Positions 16,293 to 25,600 of a stretch of 64,000 nucleotides of DNA are shown one piece after another. The stretch is from Aldehydirespirator sp965261105 (lineage in GTDB: Bacteria; Actinomycetota; Acidimicrobiia; Acidimicrobiales; Aldehydirespiratoraceae). Location of the stretch: contig CBDHCM010000006.1 of the NCBI GenBank assembly GCA_965261105.1, positions 1-64,000 on the forward strand, written 5' to 3'. The notes beneath the pieces were generated by a model, which saw only the letters and a program-made list of their open reading frames with translations, searched no databases and was not told the origin of the DNA. Position 1 is the first letter of the stretch. The number at the start of each line of letters is the position of its first letter. The position numbers and the translations under genes are program-made.

Positions 16293-18143
16293 ATGCGACA
16301 TATTTGGAAAAGACTGGGGGTGCCGCTCGCGGCGCTCTTCGTGCTAGCGCTAGTGGCCGCGAGCTGCGGCGACGACGAGGCGGACGAGCCCGTCGCCGCG
16401 GTTGACACCGCCGCCCTCGATGCGGCGGAGGCCGAAGCCGCGGCCGCGGGGGCCGACGCTGAGACCGCCCGGGCCGAGGCCGACGCGGCTGCCGCCGCGG
16501 CAGCCGACGCTGAGGCGGCCCTGGCCGAGGCGATGGCTGCGGCCGACACCGAGGAGGGTGTCGATCCCGCGGCTGTGGCCGAGCTTGAAGCGCAGCTGCA
16601 GGCGGCACAAGATGCCGCGTCGCAGGCCGAGTCGAGAGCCGAGGACGCTGAAGCGGCCGCCGCGGAGGCCTCCATGGCCGTCGAGGAAGAGATGGTTGAG
16701 GAGGAGGTGGCTGCCCCGACCGGAGATCCCGGATCGGTCACCATCGCCGTCACCACCGAGCCGTCCACCCTTGATCCTCAGGCTGTGAACGACCGCAGCT
16801 CGCGGGTGGTGACCTCCAACCTGTTCGAGTCCCTGCTGGGCCGGGACGCGGCGACGGTGTTGGTGCCGGTGCTCGCCACCGGCTTCCCCGAGGCGGTTGA
16901 TGACGACACCTGGCGCTTCTCCGTGCGTGAGGGTGTGACCTTCCACGACGGCCAGGCTCTCAACGCCCAAGCCGTGGCCGACAGCCTCAACCGCATGCTG
17001 GACCCGGACTACTCGACCCAGCGAGATTCGTACATCCGCAACATCTCGTCTGCCGAGGTGGTGGACGAGTACACCGTCGACATCCACACCGACGGCATCA
17101 ACGCGGTGCTGCCCCTGCAGATCGCGCAGTTGCCGGTGATCGCGCCCGGTACGGGCGACACGGTGGGCGAGGAGCCCGTGGGCACCGGCCCCTACATGTT
17201 CGAGTCCTGGGACCGCGGCCAGCAGATTACCGCGGTGCGCAATCCCGACTACTGGGGCGAGGCGCCGTCGATCGACGCCTTCTCCGTGCGCTTCATCGGC
17301 GACAAGCAGACGTCGCTGGCCGCCTTGCAGGCCGGTGAGATCGATCTGGTGCTCGACATCCTGCCCGAGCAGGTCGCCTTGGTGCCCCAGCCGCTGAGCG
17401 TGCCCGCCACCGAGTACAGCTACATGACGATCAACGCCCACCGTCCGGAGCTGAGTCCTCCCGAGGTGCGCATCGCCATGAACCTGGCCGTGGACAAGGA
17501 TCTGATCTCGGAGACCCTGTACGAGGGGTTCGCCCGGCCCAACAACGCCCAGCACCTGTCGCCGGGGATGCTCGGCTTCAACCCCGACATCGGTCCGTTC
17601 CCCTATGACCCCGATGGCGCCAGTGCGCTTATGGAGGAGTTCGGCTACAACGGGGACAATCCCCTCCGCGTCGACATCTATGCGCCCATCGGCCGCTACT
17701 TGCGGGGCGTGGAGACGGCCCAGGTCGTGGCCCAGAACCTGAACGACGTCGGCTTCGACGCCCGGGTGCAGCTCGCGGAGTGGACCACGTTCCGTGCCGG
17801 CAGCCGAATCAAGGGCGACCAGCCCGGCGCTTACGATCTGCGCTACGGCTGGAACTCCAACGAGTGGTTCGACGGGGCCCGCATCATTGGCCATGTCACC
17901 TGCGGCGGATCGTCCAGCAAGCTGTGCGACGAGGAGGTCACCGCCCTCTTCGAGCAGGCCGGTTCAACGAACGATCAAGAGTTGCGCAACATCCTCTACC
18001 AGAGGGCCTGGGCGCGGCTGCATGAGAATCCCCATGCCATCTATCTGCTGCAGCAGGACTTGATCTACGGCGCCTCGGCGCGTCTCGTCTGGCAGCCCCG
18101 GCTTGACGACGAGTACTACGTGGCCGAGATGAGCCTCAACTAG
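16293..18143 (+). CDS. ABC transporter substrate-binding lipoprotein (SBP_bac_5) with coiled-coil stalk
   Basis: 616 residues. A signal peptide with lipobox LVAASC places a lipid-modified Cys at residue 25, anchoring the protein outside the membrane. Residues ~35-130 are an Ala/Glu/Asp-rich coiled coil, then a Val/Glu linker. After that comes a family-5 binding domain starting at GSVTIAVTTEPSTLDP and containing WRFSVREGVTFHDGQ and GTGPYMFESW. The stalk is not normal for oligopeptide-type binding proteins and recurs in the unrelated surface protein at 49952. It delivers its ligand to the permeases encoded downstream; the ligand is unknown, perhaps a peptide-linked or amide compound. Confidence 0.9.
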   Translation: MRHIWKRLGVPLAALFVLALVAASCGDDEADEPVAAVDTAALDAAEAEAAAAGADAETARAEADAAAAAAADAEAALAEAMAAADTEEGVDPAAVAELEAQLQAAQDAASQAESRAEDAEAAAAEASMAVEEEMVEEEVAAPTGDPGSVTIAVTTEPSTLDPQAVNDRSSRVVTSNLFESLLGRDAATVLVPVLATGFPEAVDDDTWRFSVREGVTFHDGQALNAQAVADSLNRMLDPDYSTQRDSYIRNISSAEVVDEYTVDIHTDGINAVLPLQIAQLPVIAPGTGDTVGEEPVGTGPYMFESWDRGQQITAVRNPDYWGEAPSIDAFSVRFIGDKQTSLAALQAGEIDLVLDILPEQVALVPQPLSVPATEYSYMTINAHRPELSPPEVRIAMNLAVDKDLISETLYEGFARPNNAQHLSPGMLGFNPDIGPFPYDPDGASALMEEFGYNGDNPLRVDIYAPIGRYLRGVETAQVVAQNLNDVGFDARVQLAEWTTFRAGSRIKGDQPGAYDLRYGWNSNEWFDGARIIGHVTCGGSSSKLCDEEVTALFEQAGSTNDQELRNILYQRAWARLHENPHAIYLLQQDLIYGASARLVWQPRLDDEYYVAEMSLN

Positions 18144-18175
18144 TACGTCGGGCTGGGTGGCTTGCTGTTGCCCCG

Positions 18176-18209
18176 TTGGCCCGGCTCGGCTGACGCCGAG
18201 CCGGGCCAA
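18176..18209. terminator. strong hairpin between binding-protein and permease genes
   Basis: A perfect 15-bp stem with a TGAC loop, extendable with one mismatch. There is no T-run. Located in the only long gap of the ABC section, it probably stabilises the upstream mRNA or terminates partially, so the lipoprotein is made in excess over the permeases. Confidence 0.7.
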
Positions 18210-18240
18210 CAGGGCTGTGCGTCCATAGGTATCCGAAAGT

Positions 18241-19197
18241 ATGCAGACGACGGCGACAGCGCCGTTCCAGCGGTCGCTGCGCGGCCTGTTGCTGCGCCGG
18301 CTGCGCGACGGCATCATCGTGCTGCTGTTGGTGGTGACCATCATCTTCTTTCTGGCCCACGTCGTCGGGAACCCGGCGCTGGTGTTCGCCCCGGTCGACG
18401 CCACCGACGAGCAGATCGCTGACATCCACCGGCAGTTCGGACTCGACCGACCGGTCACCGAGCGCTACTGGGAGTACCTCACCGGGCTGGCCCGCCTCGA
18501 CTTCGGGGAGTCCACCTGGCAGCAGCGGCCCGCCATCAAGGCCGTCACGGAGGCACTTCCTGCCACCATCGTCCTCACCGTCGTCGGCCTCGGGGCTGCC
18601 GCGGTGCTGGGGGTGGTACCGGGGGTTGTGGCCGGCGCCCGGGCCCGCAAGCCCTTCGACAAGGCCTCGAACCTGCTGTCGGTGACCGCTCTGTCGGTGC
18701 CGAACTTCTGGCTGGGGCTGCTGCTGATCCTGTTCTTCGGGGTGCAGCTCGGCTGGCTGCCAACCTCGGGGCGTTTCCAGGCGGGGAGCATCGTGTTGCC
18801 TGCGGCCACCCTGGGCATCGTCCACGGCGGGCGCATCTACCAGCTCGTGCGCTCGGCGACATACGAGGAGATGTCCAAGCCGTATGTCACCGTGGCCCGC
18901 AGCAAGGGCCTATCGGAGTGGGCGATCCTGGGCCGGCACGTGGTGCGCAACACCGGTGTGACCACCGCCACCATCGTCGGCTGGGAGTACGTGCGCATGT
19001 GGGGCGGCGCGGTCTTCGCCATCGAGTACGTCTTCGCCTGGCCCGGGGTGGGCCTCTTGACGATCAACGCCGCCCACCGCCAGGACTTCTTCGTGCTGCA
19101 GGCCGCGGTCATCGTGGCCGGCGCCTTCGTGATCTTCAGCAACCTTCTGATCGATATGGGCTACCAGTTCATAGACCGCAGGATCGCGGCCGGCTGA
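18241..19197 (+). CDS. oligopeptide-type ABC permease, DppB/OppB family
   Basis: 318 residues and six predicted membrane helices, beginning LLLRRLRDGIIVLLLVVTII. It has the family N-terminal DATDEQIADIHRQFGLDRP loop and the cytoplasmic coupling (EAA-like) segment containing ARSKGLSEWAILGRHVVRN. It forms the transmembrane channel together with the next gene, whose ATG overlaps this stop by one base (TGATG). Confidence 0.92.
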   Translation: MQTTATAPFQRSLRGLLLRRLRDGIIVLLLVVTIIFFLAHVVGNPALVFAPVDATDEQIADIHRQFGLDRPVTERYWEYLTGLARLDFGESTWQQRPAIKAVTEALPATIVLTVVGLGAAAVLGVVPGVVAGARARKPFDKASNLLSVTALSVPNFWLGLLLILFFGVQLGWLPTSGRFQAGSIVLPAATLGIVHGGRIYQLVRSATYEEMSKPYVTVARSKGLSEWAILGRHVVRNTGVTTATIVGWEYVRMWGGAVFAIEYVFAWPGVGLLTINAAHRQDFFVLQAAVIVAGAFVIFSNLLIDMGYQFIDRRIAAG

Positions 19198-20096
19198 TGG
19201 GCATCGCGGTTGCCAAGCGAGCGGGCGACGGCCCGGCCCGCACCTCGGAGCACCGCGTCTGGAGCCGCGTCGTCAACATGATGGGCAGCCGGGGCTGGAT
19301 TCTGCTGGTGCTCTTCCTGCTGCTGCTCGCGGCGGCCTCGATCGCGCCCGACGTGTTCGCCCCCCACGACCATGAGGCGCACAGCCTGCGGGACCGTCTG
19401 CTGGCGCCCGGGGACTCGTCGCCGGAGGGCCGGCACCTGCTGGGAACCGACAGCCTGGGCCGGGACCTCTTCTCCCGCATGATCGTCGGCACGCGCCTCA
19501 CGCTGTACATCGCCGTGACCGCCACACTGGTCGGAGCGGTGATCGGCGTGCTGTTCGGCCTGCTCGGGGGCTATTTCGGGGGGCGCACCGACCGGCTGCT
19601 GATGCGCCTGGGCGAGGCCCAGACGGCCATGCCCATGTTTCTGGTGGCCATTCTGCTGCTGAGCCTGCTCGGGCCGAGCTTGACCATCCTCATCATCGTG
19701 CTGCCCTGCCTGGTATGGCCGATCTTCGCCCGGGTGGTGCGGGCTGAGACGCTGCGCCTGCGGGAGGCCACCTTCATCGAGGCATCGGTGGCCACCGGCT
19801 GCTCCACCGCCACCATCCTCGGGCGGCACCTGCTGCCCAACGTCGCGCCCCGCATCTTGGTGCTGTGCGTGGTGGAGATCGGCCATGTGATGCTGTCGGA
19901 GGCCGGGCTCAGCTTCTTGGGAGTGGGCGTGCAGCCGCCCGACACCACTTGGGGTCTGCTGATCTCCGAGGGGCGGCCCCTGCTGGCGGTGGCCTGGTGG
20001 CTCACGATCCTGCCCGGCGTTCTGCTCGGCATCACGGTGCTGGTGCTCAACCTGCTGGGCCGCTACTGGGAGGCCCGCTCGGGGGCGGCCGGATGA
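19197..20096 (+). CDS. oligopeptide-type ABC permease, DppC/OppC family
   Basis: 299 residues. It has an N-terminal helix, then GTDSLGRDLFSRMIVGTRLTL (diagnostic for the DppC group), the EAA-like ASVATGCSTATILGRHLLPN coupling loop and the GVGVQPPDTTWG segment. It pairs with the preceding permease. The ATG at 19197 overlaps the previous stop. Confidence 0.92.
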   Translation: MGIAVAKRAGDGPARTSEHRVWSRVVNMMGSRGWILLVLFLLLLAAASIAPDVFAPHDHEAHSLRDRLLAPGDSSPEGRHLLGTDSLGRDLFSRMIVGTRLTLYIAVTATLVGAVIGVLFGLLGGYFGGRTDRLLMRLGEAQTAMPMFLVAILLLSLLGPSLTILIIVLPCLVWPIFARVVRAETLRLREATFIEASVATGCSTATILGRHLLPNVAPRILVLCVVEIGHVMLSEAGLSFLGVGVQPPDTTWGLLISEGRPLLAVAWWLTILPGVLLGITVLVLNLLGRYWEARSGAAG

Positions 20097-20162
20097 GGTC
20101 CTGGGTCAACTCTTCGGGAGCGGCGCGATGAAGCTCTGGACGGTCGCTTCGAGGGCAGAGGG

Positions 20163-21188
20163 ATGAGCGGTTCGGCTCTGTTGGAGGTCGAGAACCTCCA
20201 CGTCACGTTCAACACCGCCTCGGGACCGGTGCACGCCGTGGACGGCGTGAGCTTCACTATGGCGCCGGGCGCCTCCCTGGGAGTGGTGGGCGAGAGCGGC
20301 AGCGGCAAGAGCGTGACCGCCCGCGCCCTGCTGCGCCTGTTCACCATCACCGACGACGTGTACATATCCGGATCCGTCCACTTCGACGGCGTCGACCTGT
20401 TGCGAATCGACGAGCGCAGACTGCGCCGCGTGCGCGGCGGGCAGATCGGCATGATCTTCCAGGACCCGCTCACGTCGCTCAATCCCCTGATGACGGTGGG
20501 CGAGCAGATCGCCGAGTCTCTGCGCCTGCACCGCGGCATGGGTCGGGCCGAGGCCGCCTCCGAGGCCGTCGAGCTCTTGGGCCGCGTCGGCATCGCCGAT
20601 CCCGAGCGGCGAGCCACAGAGCTGCCCAACAGCTTCAGCGGCGGCATGCGCCAGCGGGTGATGATCTCGCTGGCCATCGCGTGCCGGCCCCGCCTGCTAA
20701 TCGCGGACGAGCCGACCACCGCCCTCGACGTGACCGTGCAGGCGGAGATCCTGCTGCTGCTCGACGAGCTGCGCCGCTCCGAACAGATGGCCCTGATGCT
20801 CATCACCCACGACTTCGGGGTGGTCGCGGCCACCTGCGAGGACGTTCAGGTCATGTACGCGGGCAAGCTGGTGGAGAAGGCCTCGATGACCCATCTGTTC
20901 GACCGGGCCAACCATCCCTACACCGAGGGGCTCCTGCGGCTGGTGCCCCGCTTCGAGGACGCCCACACCGGACGGATGCACCCTATTCCCGGCCAGCCAC
21001 CCATAACAGGAGGGGGCGGCTCGTCGTGCGCCTTCGCGCCGCGGTGCGCCCACGCCCTCGACCGCTGCCGGGCCGAAGTGCCGCCCGAGGTGGCGGTGGG
21101 GCCCGACCACTTCAGCGCCTGCTGGCTGGCGGCTGATCGGGCCAAGGAGGCCACCGACGCGGGCCGCCCCTGGAGGCGGGCCCGATGA
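20163..21188 (+). CDS. oligopeptide-type ABC ATPase, DppD/OppD family
   Basis: 341 residues. It has a Walker A GESGSGKS, signature FSGGMRQRV, Walker B LLIADEPTTALDVT, and the C-terminal oligopeptide-transporter extension with Cys residues (GGGGSSCAFAPRCAHALDRC) that may hold an iron-sulfur cluster. It energises uptake together with the following ATPase, which it overlaps by ATGA. Confidence 0.92.
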   Translation: MSGSALLEVENLHVTFNTASGPVHAVDGVSFTMAPGASLGVVGESGSGKSVTARALLRLFTITDDVYISGSVHFDGVDLLRIDERRLRRVRGGQIGMIFQDPLTSLNPLMTVGEQIAESLRLHRGMGRAEAASEAVELLGRVGIADPERRATELPNSFSGGMRQRVMISLAIACRPRLLIADEPTTALDVTVQAEILLLLDELRRSEQMALMLITHDFGVVAATCEDVQVMYAGKLVEKASMTHLFDRANHPYTEGLLRLVPRFEDAHTGRMHPIPGQPPITGGGGSSCAFAPRCAHALDRCRAEVPPEVAVGPDHFSACWLAADRAKEATDAGRPWRRAR

Positions 21189-22273
21189 GCGAGGCCGCGG
21201 TCGCCGCAACGACGACCGAGACGGGTTCGGCTGATGCCGCCGCCTTGCTGGGGGGCGTGCTCGAGGTGAACGACGTCGTAGTGGAGTTCGACACCGAGGG
21301 AGGCCGGATCACCGCCGTGGACGGGGTGTCCCTGTATCTGGCCACCGGCGAGACGCTCGGCCTGGTGGGCGAGAGCGGGTGCGGCAAGTCCACGCTGGCT
21401 CGGGCCATCATGCAGCTGGTGCCGGTGACGCGGGGCTCGGTGCGCCTTGAGGACACCGACCTCGGCTCGCTGTCGTCGCGGGAGCTGCGCCGCATGCGCC
21501 AACGCATCCAGATGGTGTTCCAGGACCCCCGCGGCTCGCTCGACCCCCGCATGAGTGTGTCTGCCCTCATCGGCGAGCCGCTGAGGGTTCACGGCATCGG
21601 CGACCGCGCCGGCCGCGCCCGGGCCGTGGCCGAGGCCATGGAGCTGGTCGGGCTGCCCGCGGCGGTGGCCGACCGCCTCCCCAGCGAGCTGAGCGGCGGG
21701 CAGCAGCAGCGAGTCGGCATCGCCCGCGCCATCGTCACCGACCCGGCTGTGCTGGTCTGCGACGAGCCGGTGTCCGCTCTGGACGTGTCGATCCAGGCCC
21801 AGATCATCAACGTTCTCGACGAGCTGCGCGACGAGTTGAGCCTGGCCATGCTGTTCATCGCCCACGATCTCTCGGTGGTGCGCCATCTCAGCGACCGGGT
21901 GGCGGTCATGTACCTCGGCCAGATCGTGGAGACGGGCACTTCGTCTGAGGTGTTCAGCGCGCCCCGCCATCCCTACACGCAAGGACTGATCTCGTCGGTG
22001 CCCCGAGCCGACGCCGACAGCGCGGCCCGGCTGCAGACCGCCCGCCGCCTCGTGCTCGGCGAGCTGCCCAGCCTCCTCAATCCGCCGTCGGGATGCCGCT
22101 ACCGCACCCGCTGCCCGTATGCCACCGACGAATGCGCCGCCACCGAGCCGCCGCCCGAGGCGGTGGACCCGACCGACGGGCTCCATTGGGTGCGCTGCCA
22201 CCACTGGCGCAGCATCGCCGCCGGCCAGTCCCAGTCCGAGCCGTTCGCTACCAGTCAGGAGCAAGCCCCATGA
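21185..22273 (+). CDS. oligopeptide-type ABC ATPase, DppF/OppF family
   Basis: 362 residues. It has a Walker A GESGCGKST, signature LSGGQQQRVGIARAI, Walker B VLVCDEPVSALDVS, and the C-terminal GCRYRTRCPYATDEC cysteine extension typical of DppF. It completes a five-component importer (binding protein, two permeases, two ATPases). The stop overlaps the ridA-like start by ATGA, tying the importer to the enzymes downstream. Confidence 0.92.
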   Translation: MSEAAVAATTTETGSADAAALLGGVLEVNDVVVEFDTEGGRITAVDGVSLYLATGETLGLVGESGCGKSTLARAIMQLVPVTRGSVRLEDTDLGSLSSRELRRMRQRIQMVFQDPRGSLDPRMSVSALIGEPLRVHGIGDRAGRARAVAEAMELVGLPAAVADRLPSELSGGQQQRVGIARAIVTDPAVLVCDEPVSALDVSIQAQIINVLDELRDELSLAMLFIAHDLSVVRHLSDRVAVMYLGQIVETGTSSEVFSAPRHPYTQGLISSVPRADADSAARLQTARRLVLGELPSLLNPPSGCRYRTRCPYATDECAATEPPPEAVDPTDGLHWVRCHHWRSIAAGQSQSEPFATSQEQAP

Positions 22274-22650
22274 GCGATCGCAGGGCCGTAAGCACAGACG
22301 GAGCGCCCACGCCGACCGGGCCCTTCAGCCAGGCCATCCGCGTCGGAAACCTGGTGTTCACCGCGGGCCAAGCCGGGCGCAACCGCGACACCGGCCAGAT
22401 GGGCGACATCGGCGAGCAGGCCGATTGGGCCCTGCGCAACATCGCCAACATCCTGGCTGCCGCGGGCGCTTCGATGGCCGACGTGGCAAAGACCACCGTC
22501 TACCTCAAGGAGGGCACCCCCACCGGTCCTCTCAACGAACAGTGGGTCAAGCATTTCCCCGAACCGCTGCCCGCCCGATCTTCGGTGTTCGTGGCTCGCC
22601 TCAAGAACCCCGAGATGCTCATCGAAGTCGAGGCAGTCGCCGTTGTCTGA
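22270..22650 (+). CDS. RidA/YjgF-family enamine/imine deaminase-like protein
   Basis: 126 residues with the Rid pattern: GPFSQAIRVGNLVFTAGQ near the start and SSVFVARLKNPEMLIEVEAVAV at the end. The usual catalytic Arg position near RSSVFVARL appears shifted, so true deaminase activity is uncertain. RidA proteins hydrolyse reactive 2-aminoacrylate-type imines; Rid subgroups also occur in aromatic and amine catabolic operons. ATGA overlap upstream and an 8-nt overlap downstream. Confidence 0.87.
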   Translation: MSDRRAVSTDGAPTPTGPFSQAIRVGNLVFTAGQAGRNRDTGQMGDIGEQADWALRNIANILAAAGASMADVAKTTVYLKEGTPTGPLNEQWVKHFPEPLPARSSVFVARLKNPEMLIEVEAVAVV

Positions 22651-24313
22651 CCGTCCGGGCTCGGGGCGGGCCGTGATCAGCGCGGGCTGCCCGCAGGCCG
22701 CGGCCGCGGCCGCGGCCGTGCTGGCCTCGGGTGGCAACGCGGTGGACGCGGCCATCACCGCTTCGGCGGTGCAATGCGTGCGCGAGCTGCCGTGGTGCGG
22801 CCTCGGCGGCGACGGTTTCGCTCTGGTGTCGGGCCCCGACGGCCGGCTGGAGGCGCTCAACGGCGCCGGCGCGGTGCCCCGGGCCCTGGCCACGGCTTCG
22901 ATCCCCGGCGGCACCCTGCCCCGTTTCGGCCCGCTGTCGATCTCTACTCCGGGTCTGGTGGACGCATGGTGGCGGCTGTGGGAGCGCCACGGATCGCGGT
23001 CCTTCGCAACCCTGATCGAGCCCGCGGCCGCGCTGGCCGACGACGGGTTCGCCCTCGACGACGCCTTCGCGGGGGCGCTCGATCGGGTCCGGGTCGCGGT
23101 CGGCCCCGACGATTCGTTCGTCTCGGAGTTCTGCGAGGGCAACGGCTCGGCCGTCGGCGAGGGTTTCAGGCTGCCGGCTCTGGCCCGCACGCTGCGCGAG
23201 ATCGGCGCCGGCGGGCCTTCGGCGTTCTACGGGGGCCGGCTCGCCTCGGCCGTGGTCGATACGGTGGACCGGCTCGGGGGCCTGCTCTCGGCCGACGACC
23301 TCGCCGCGCACGCCTGCGACTTCGAGCCGCCGATCACGGTCCGCTACGGCGCCGCGGAGGTGTCGGTGACGCCGCCGGTGTCGATGGGGTGGGTGCTGCT
23401 TCAGCAGCTGCTGCTCTACGAGAGGCTCGGCGGTCGCCTCATCGACGGCGACGCCGACCGCATCGACTTGATGGTGCGCTGCAAGCACGCCGCCTTCTCG
23501 GATCTCGCCGGAATGCCCCGCTGGCAGGATGCGTCCGACGTGATGGGTGTGCTCAGCGAGGACTCGCTTGACCGCTGGTGCTCGATGATCGCCGATGATC
23601 GCCGATCGGTGCCGGCGCCGATGGGCGCCCCGGCTGCTCCGGCCGCGGCTTCCGGCACCGACACGACCTGCCTGTCGGTGGCTGACGGGCGGGGTTTGAT
23701 GGTGACGTTCATCCACAGCCTCTTCAACGAGTTCGGCTCCCGGGTGGTGGTGCCGGGCACCGGGATCGTGCTCAACGACCGGCTGGCCAAGCAGCCTGCC
23801 CGGGTCGGCCGGGCACCGGGGTCGGCTCGACCCCGGCGGCCCCTGCACACCCTCGTCGGCTACCACGTCGCCCATCGCGGCCGGCGGCTGGTAGGGGCCA
23901 CCCCGGGCGGCCGGGGCCAGGTCCAGACCAACTTCCAGGTTCTGCGCGCCATCATCGACGACGGCGCCGGCCCGCAGGCCGCGGTCGACGGCCCCCGCTG
24001 GCTGTCGGGCGCGCCCCGGCGCCCCGACGCCGACGACCTGCTGTTCCTGGAGCCCGGATTCCCATCCGAGCTGGGCTCGGAGCTCGCCCGGCGCGGCCAC
24101 TCGATCGCCGCCGACGGCACGGCCTCCGACAGTGACCTGTTCGGAAGCTGCACCATCGCCGGGGCGGGTCCGCAGCGCTCGGAGATGTTCGGCGCAGCCG
24201 ACCATCGCCGGGGGGCGGCCCTGGTGCGCGTCGAATCGCCCGCCAACGCCAATGACACCGCCGATGACACCGCCACCGCCACCGCCAACGCCAATGACAA
24301 CGAGGCCCGATGA
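22643..24313 (+). CDS. gamma-glutamyltransferase-family (Ntn hydrolase) protein
   Basis: 556 residues from a TTG overlapping the previous stop. It has the GGT N-terminal GGNAVDAAITASAVQCV and LGGDGFALV, then the autoprocessing-site analogue DTTCLSVAD, where the second Thr would become the N-terminal nucleophile, and PGGRGQVQTNFQVL. It would hydrolyse gamma-glutamyl or other amide bonds. No signal peptide is visible, so it is probably cytoplasmic and acts on imported substrate. The C-terminal tail is a low-complexity Asn/Asp/Ala/Thr run from repeated GCCAAC and GACACC codons. Confidence 0.85.
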   Translation: MSDRPGSGRAVISAGCPQAAAAAAAVLASGGNAVDAAITASAVQCVRELPWCGLGGDGFALVSGPDGRLEALNGAGAVPRALATASIPGGTLPRFGPLSISTPGLVDAWWRLWERHGSRSFATLIEPAAALADDGFALDDAFAGALDRVRVAVGPDDSFVSEFCEGNGSAVGEGFRLPALARTLREIGAGGPSAFYGGRLASAVVDTVDRLGGLLSADDLAAHACDFEPPITVRYGAAEVSVTPPVSMGWVLLQQLLLYERLGGRLIDGDADRIDLMVRCKHAAFSDLAGMPRWQDASDVMGVLSEDSLDRWCSMIADDRRSVPAPMGAPAAPAAASGTDTTCLSVADGRGLMVTFIHSLFNEFGSRVVVPGTGIVLNDRLAKQPARVGRAPGSARPRRPLHTLVGYHVAHRGRRLVGATPGGRGQVQTNFQVLRAIIDDGAGPQAAVDGPRWLSGAPRRPDADDLLFLEPGFPSELGSELARRGHSIAADGTASDSDLFGSCTIAGAGPQRSEMFGAADHRRGAALVRVESPANANDTADDTATATANANDNEAR

Positions 24314-24341
24314 CCGGCGGGCCTTTCGAGGAGGAGACCCC

Positions 24342-25595
24342 ATGACCGACCAGATGTCCGCCCCGCGCTTCGGGCCGAGGGCCATCACCTACCCCCACCC
24401 GATCAACCACGACTGGTACGACTGGCCGACGTTCTCCGACGAGGAGTTCGCCCGGCGCCACGGGCTGGTGCGGGGCTTCATGGCCGAGCACGACCTCGAC
24501 TGCCTGCTCGTGGCCAGCGCCGCCCACCTGTGGGACCGGGGCTGGGCCAACGTGCGCTGGATCAGCAACTACATGGGCACCATGGAGCTCGACAGCTTCG
24601 TGATCTTCCCCGCTGAGGGAGAGCCGACGCTGGCCATCCTCGGTCTCAACGCCCGCCTGCCCGACCGGGTCACCCGCTCGATATTCCCCGACGTGCGCGG
24701 CGCCCTCAACACCCGCACCATCCTGGTGGACCGGCTCAAAGAGCTGGGTCTGCAGCGGGGCCGGGTGGGGATCATCAACCCCACGCCGTACCTGTCGGTG
24801 TCTCGCGACCATTGGGCCGCTCTCACCGAGACCTTCCCGGACCTGGTGTTCGAGGAGTACTCCGACGAGTTCTGGAAGATGCGGCTGGTGCTGTCCGACG
24901 AGGAGGTCGCGTGTTTGGAGGAGGCGGCCCGCATCGGCGACGCCACCCAGGTCGCGGTGATGGAGCAACTGCGACCCGGCATGACCGAGCACGACCTGTT
25001 CCGCATCATCTACAGCACGATCGGTGAGGAGCGGGGCGAGATCCCGTGCATGGTGCTGGCCGGCAGCGAGTCGATGAGCAGCCCCACCAGCGGCTTCCAG
25101 CGGCCCCGGCCCATCGGGCGCACCATCACCTCCGACGATGTGCTGCTGATGGAGGTGGGTGCCCGCGACGGGCACGGGTACGAGGCCCAGACGGGCAAGC
25201 CGATGGTGTTCTCCAAGCCGCCGCCCGACTACGCCGACCTGCTGGAAGTGATGTTCGAGGCCTACCACCGGGTGGTGGCCGAGCTCAAGCCGGGCTGCAC
25301 CGCCAAGGAGCTGCGGGCGGCGGGCAGCATCGTCAGCGAGCGGGGCTACACCATCGTGGCGCCTCTGGTGCACGGCGTGTTCAACCCCATCGACGCGGGG
25401 CCGTTCGTGGGCACGTCGCACCGGCCCGACAAGAACGTGGTGCTGGAGCCCAACATGGCGCTGTGCGTGGAGATCCATCCCTGCACCACCGACATCCTCA
25501 AGGGCGTGTTCATGGGCGACACCTACGTGATCACCGAAGACGGCGCCCGCAACATCAACCACCGCCTAGAGCCCAAGCTCTACGAACTGGGGTGA
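24342..25595 (+). CDS. M24 peptidase/creatinase-like (pita-bread) protein with altered metal site
   Basis: 417 residues, with a GAGGAGGA ribosome site fixing the ATG at 24342. The N-terminal domain (residues ~40-180) and C-terminal pita-bread fold match Xaa-Pro peptidase/creatinase relatives. In place of the usual DxGxxxxGYxxDxTR, residues ~270-285 read EVGARDGHGYEAQTG, so the two metal-binding Asp residues look replaced. Glu in LEPNMALCVEIHP is kept. It may therefore be a metal-free hydrolase of the creatinase kind acting on a C-N bond, or catalytically altered. The substrate is unknown. Confidence 0.78.
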   Translation: MTDQMSAPRFGPRAITYPHPINHDWYDWPTFSDEEFARRHGLVRGFMAEHDLDCLLVASAAHLWDRGWANVRWISNYMGTMELDSFVIFPAEGEPTLAILGLNARLPDRVTRSIFPDVRGALNTRTILVDRLKELGLQRGRVGIINPTPYLSVSRDHWAALTETFPDLVFEEYSDEFWKMRLVLSDEEVACLEEAARIGDATQVAVMEQLRPGMTEHDLFRIIYSTIGEERGEIPCMVLAGSESMSSPTSGFQRPRPIGRTITSDDVLLMEVGARDGHGYEAQTGKPMVFSKPPPDYADLLEVMFEAYHRVVAELKPGCTAKELRAAGSIVSERGYTIVAPLVHGVFNPIDAGPFVGTSHRPDKNVVLEPNMALCVEIHPCTTDILKGVFMGDTYVITEDGARNINHRLEPKLYELG

Positions 25596-25600
25596 CTGCC

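Noticed and set aside
22619..24388. 589-codon minus-strand frame opposite the GGT-like gene
   Set aside because: The GC-rich antisense of a strongly supported gene; low-complexity Arg/Gly/His composition, no domain, and the plus strand has clear GGT motifs.
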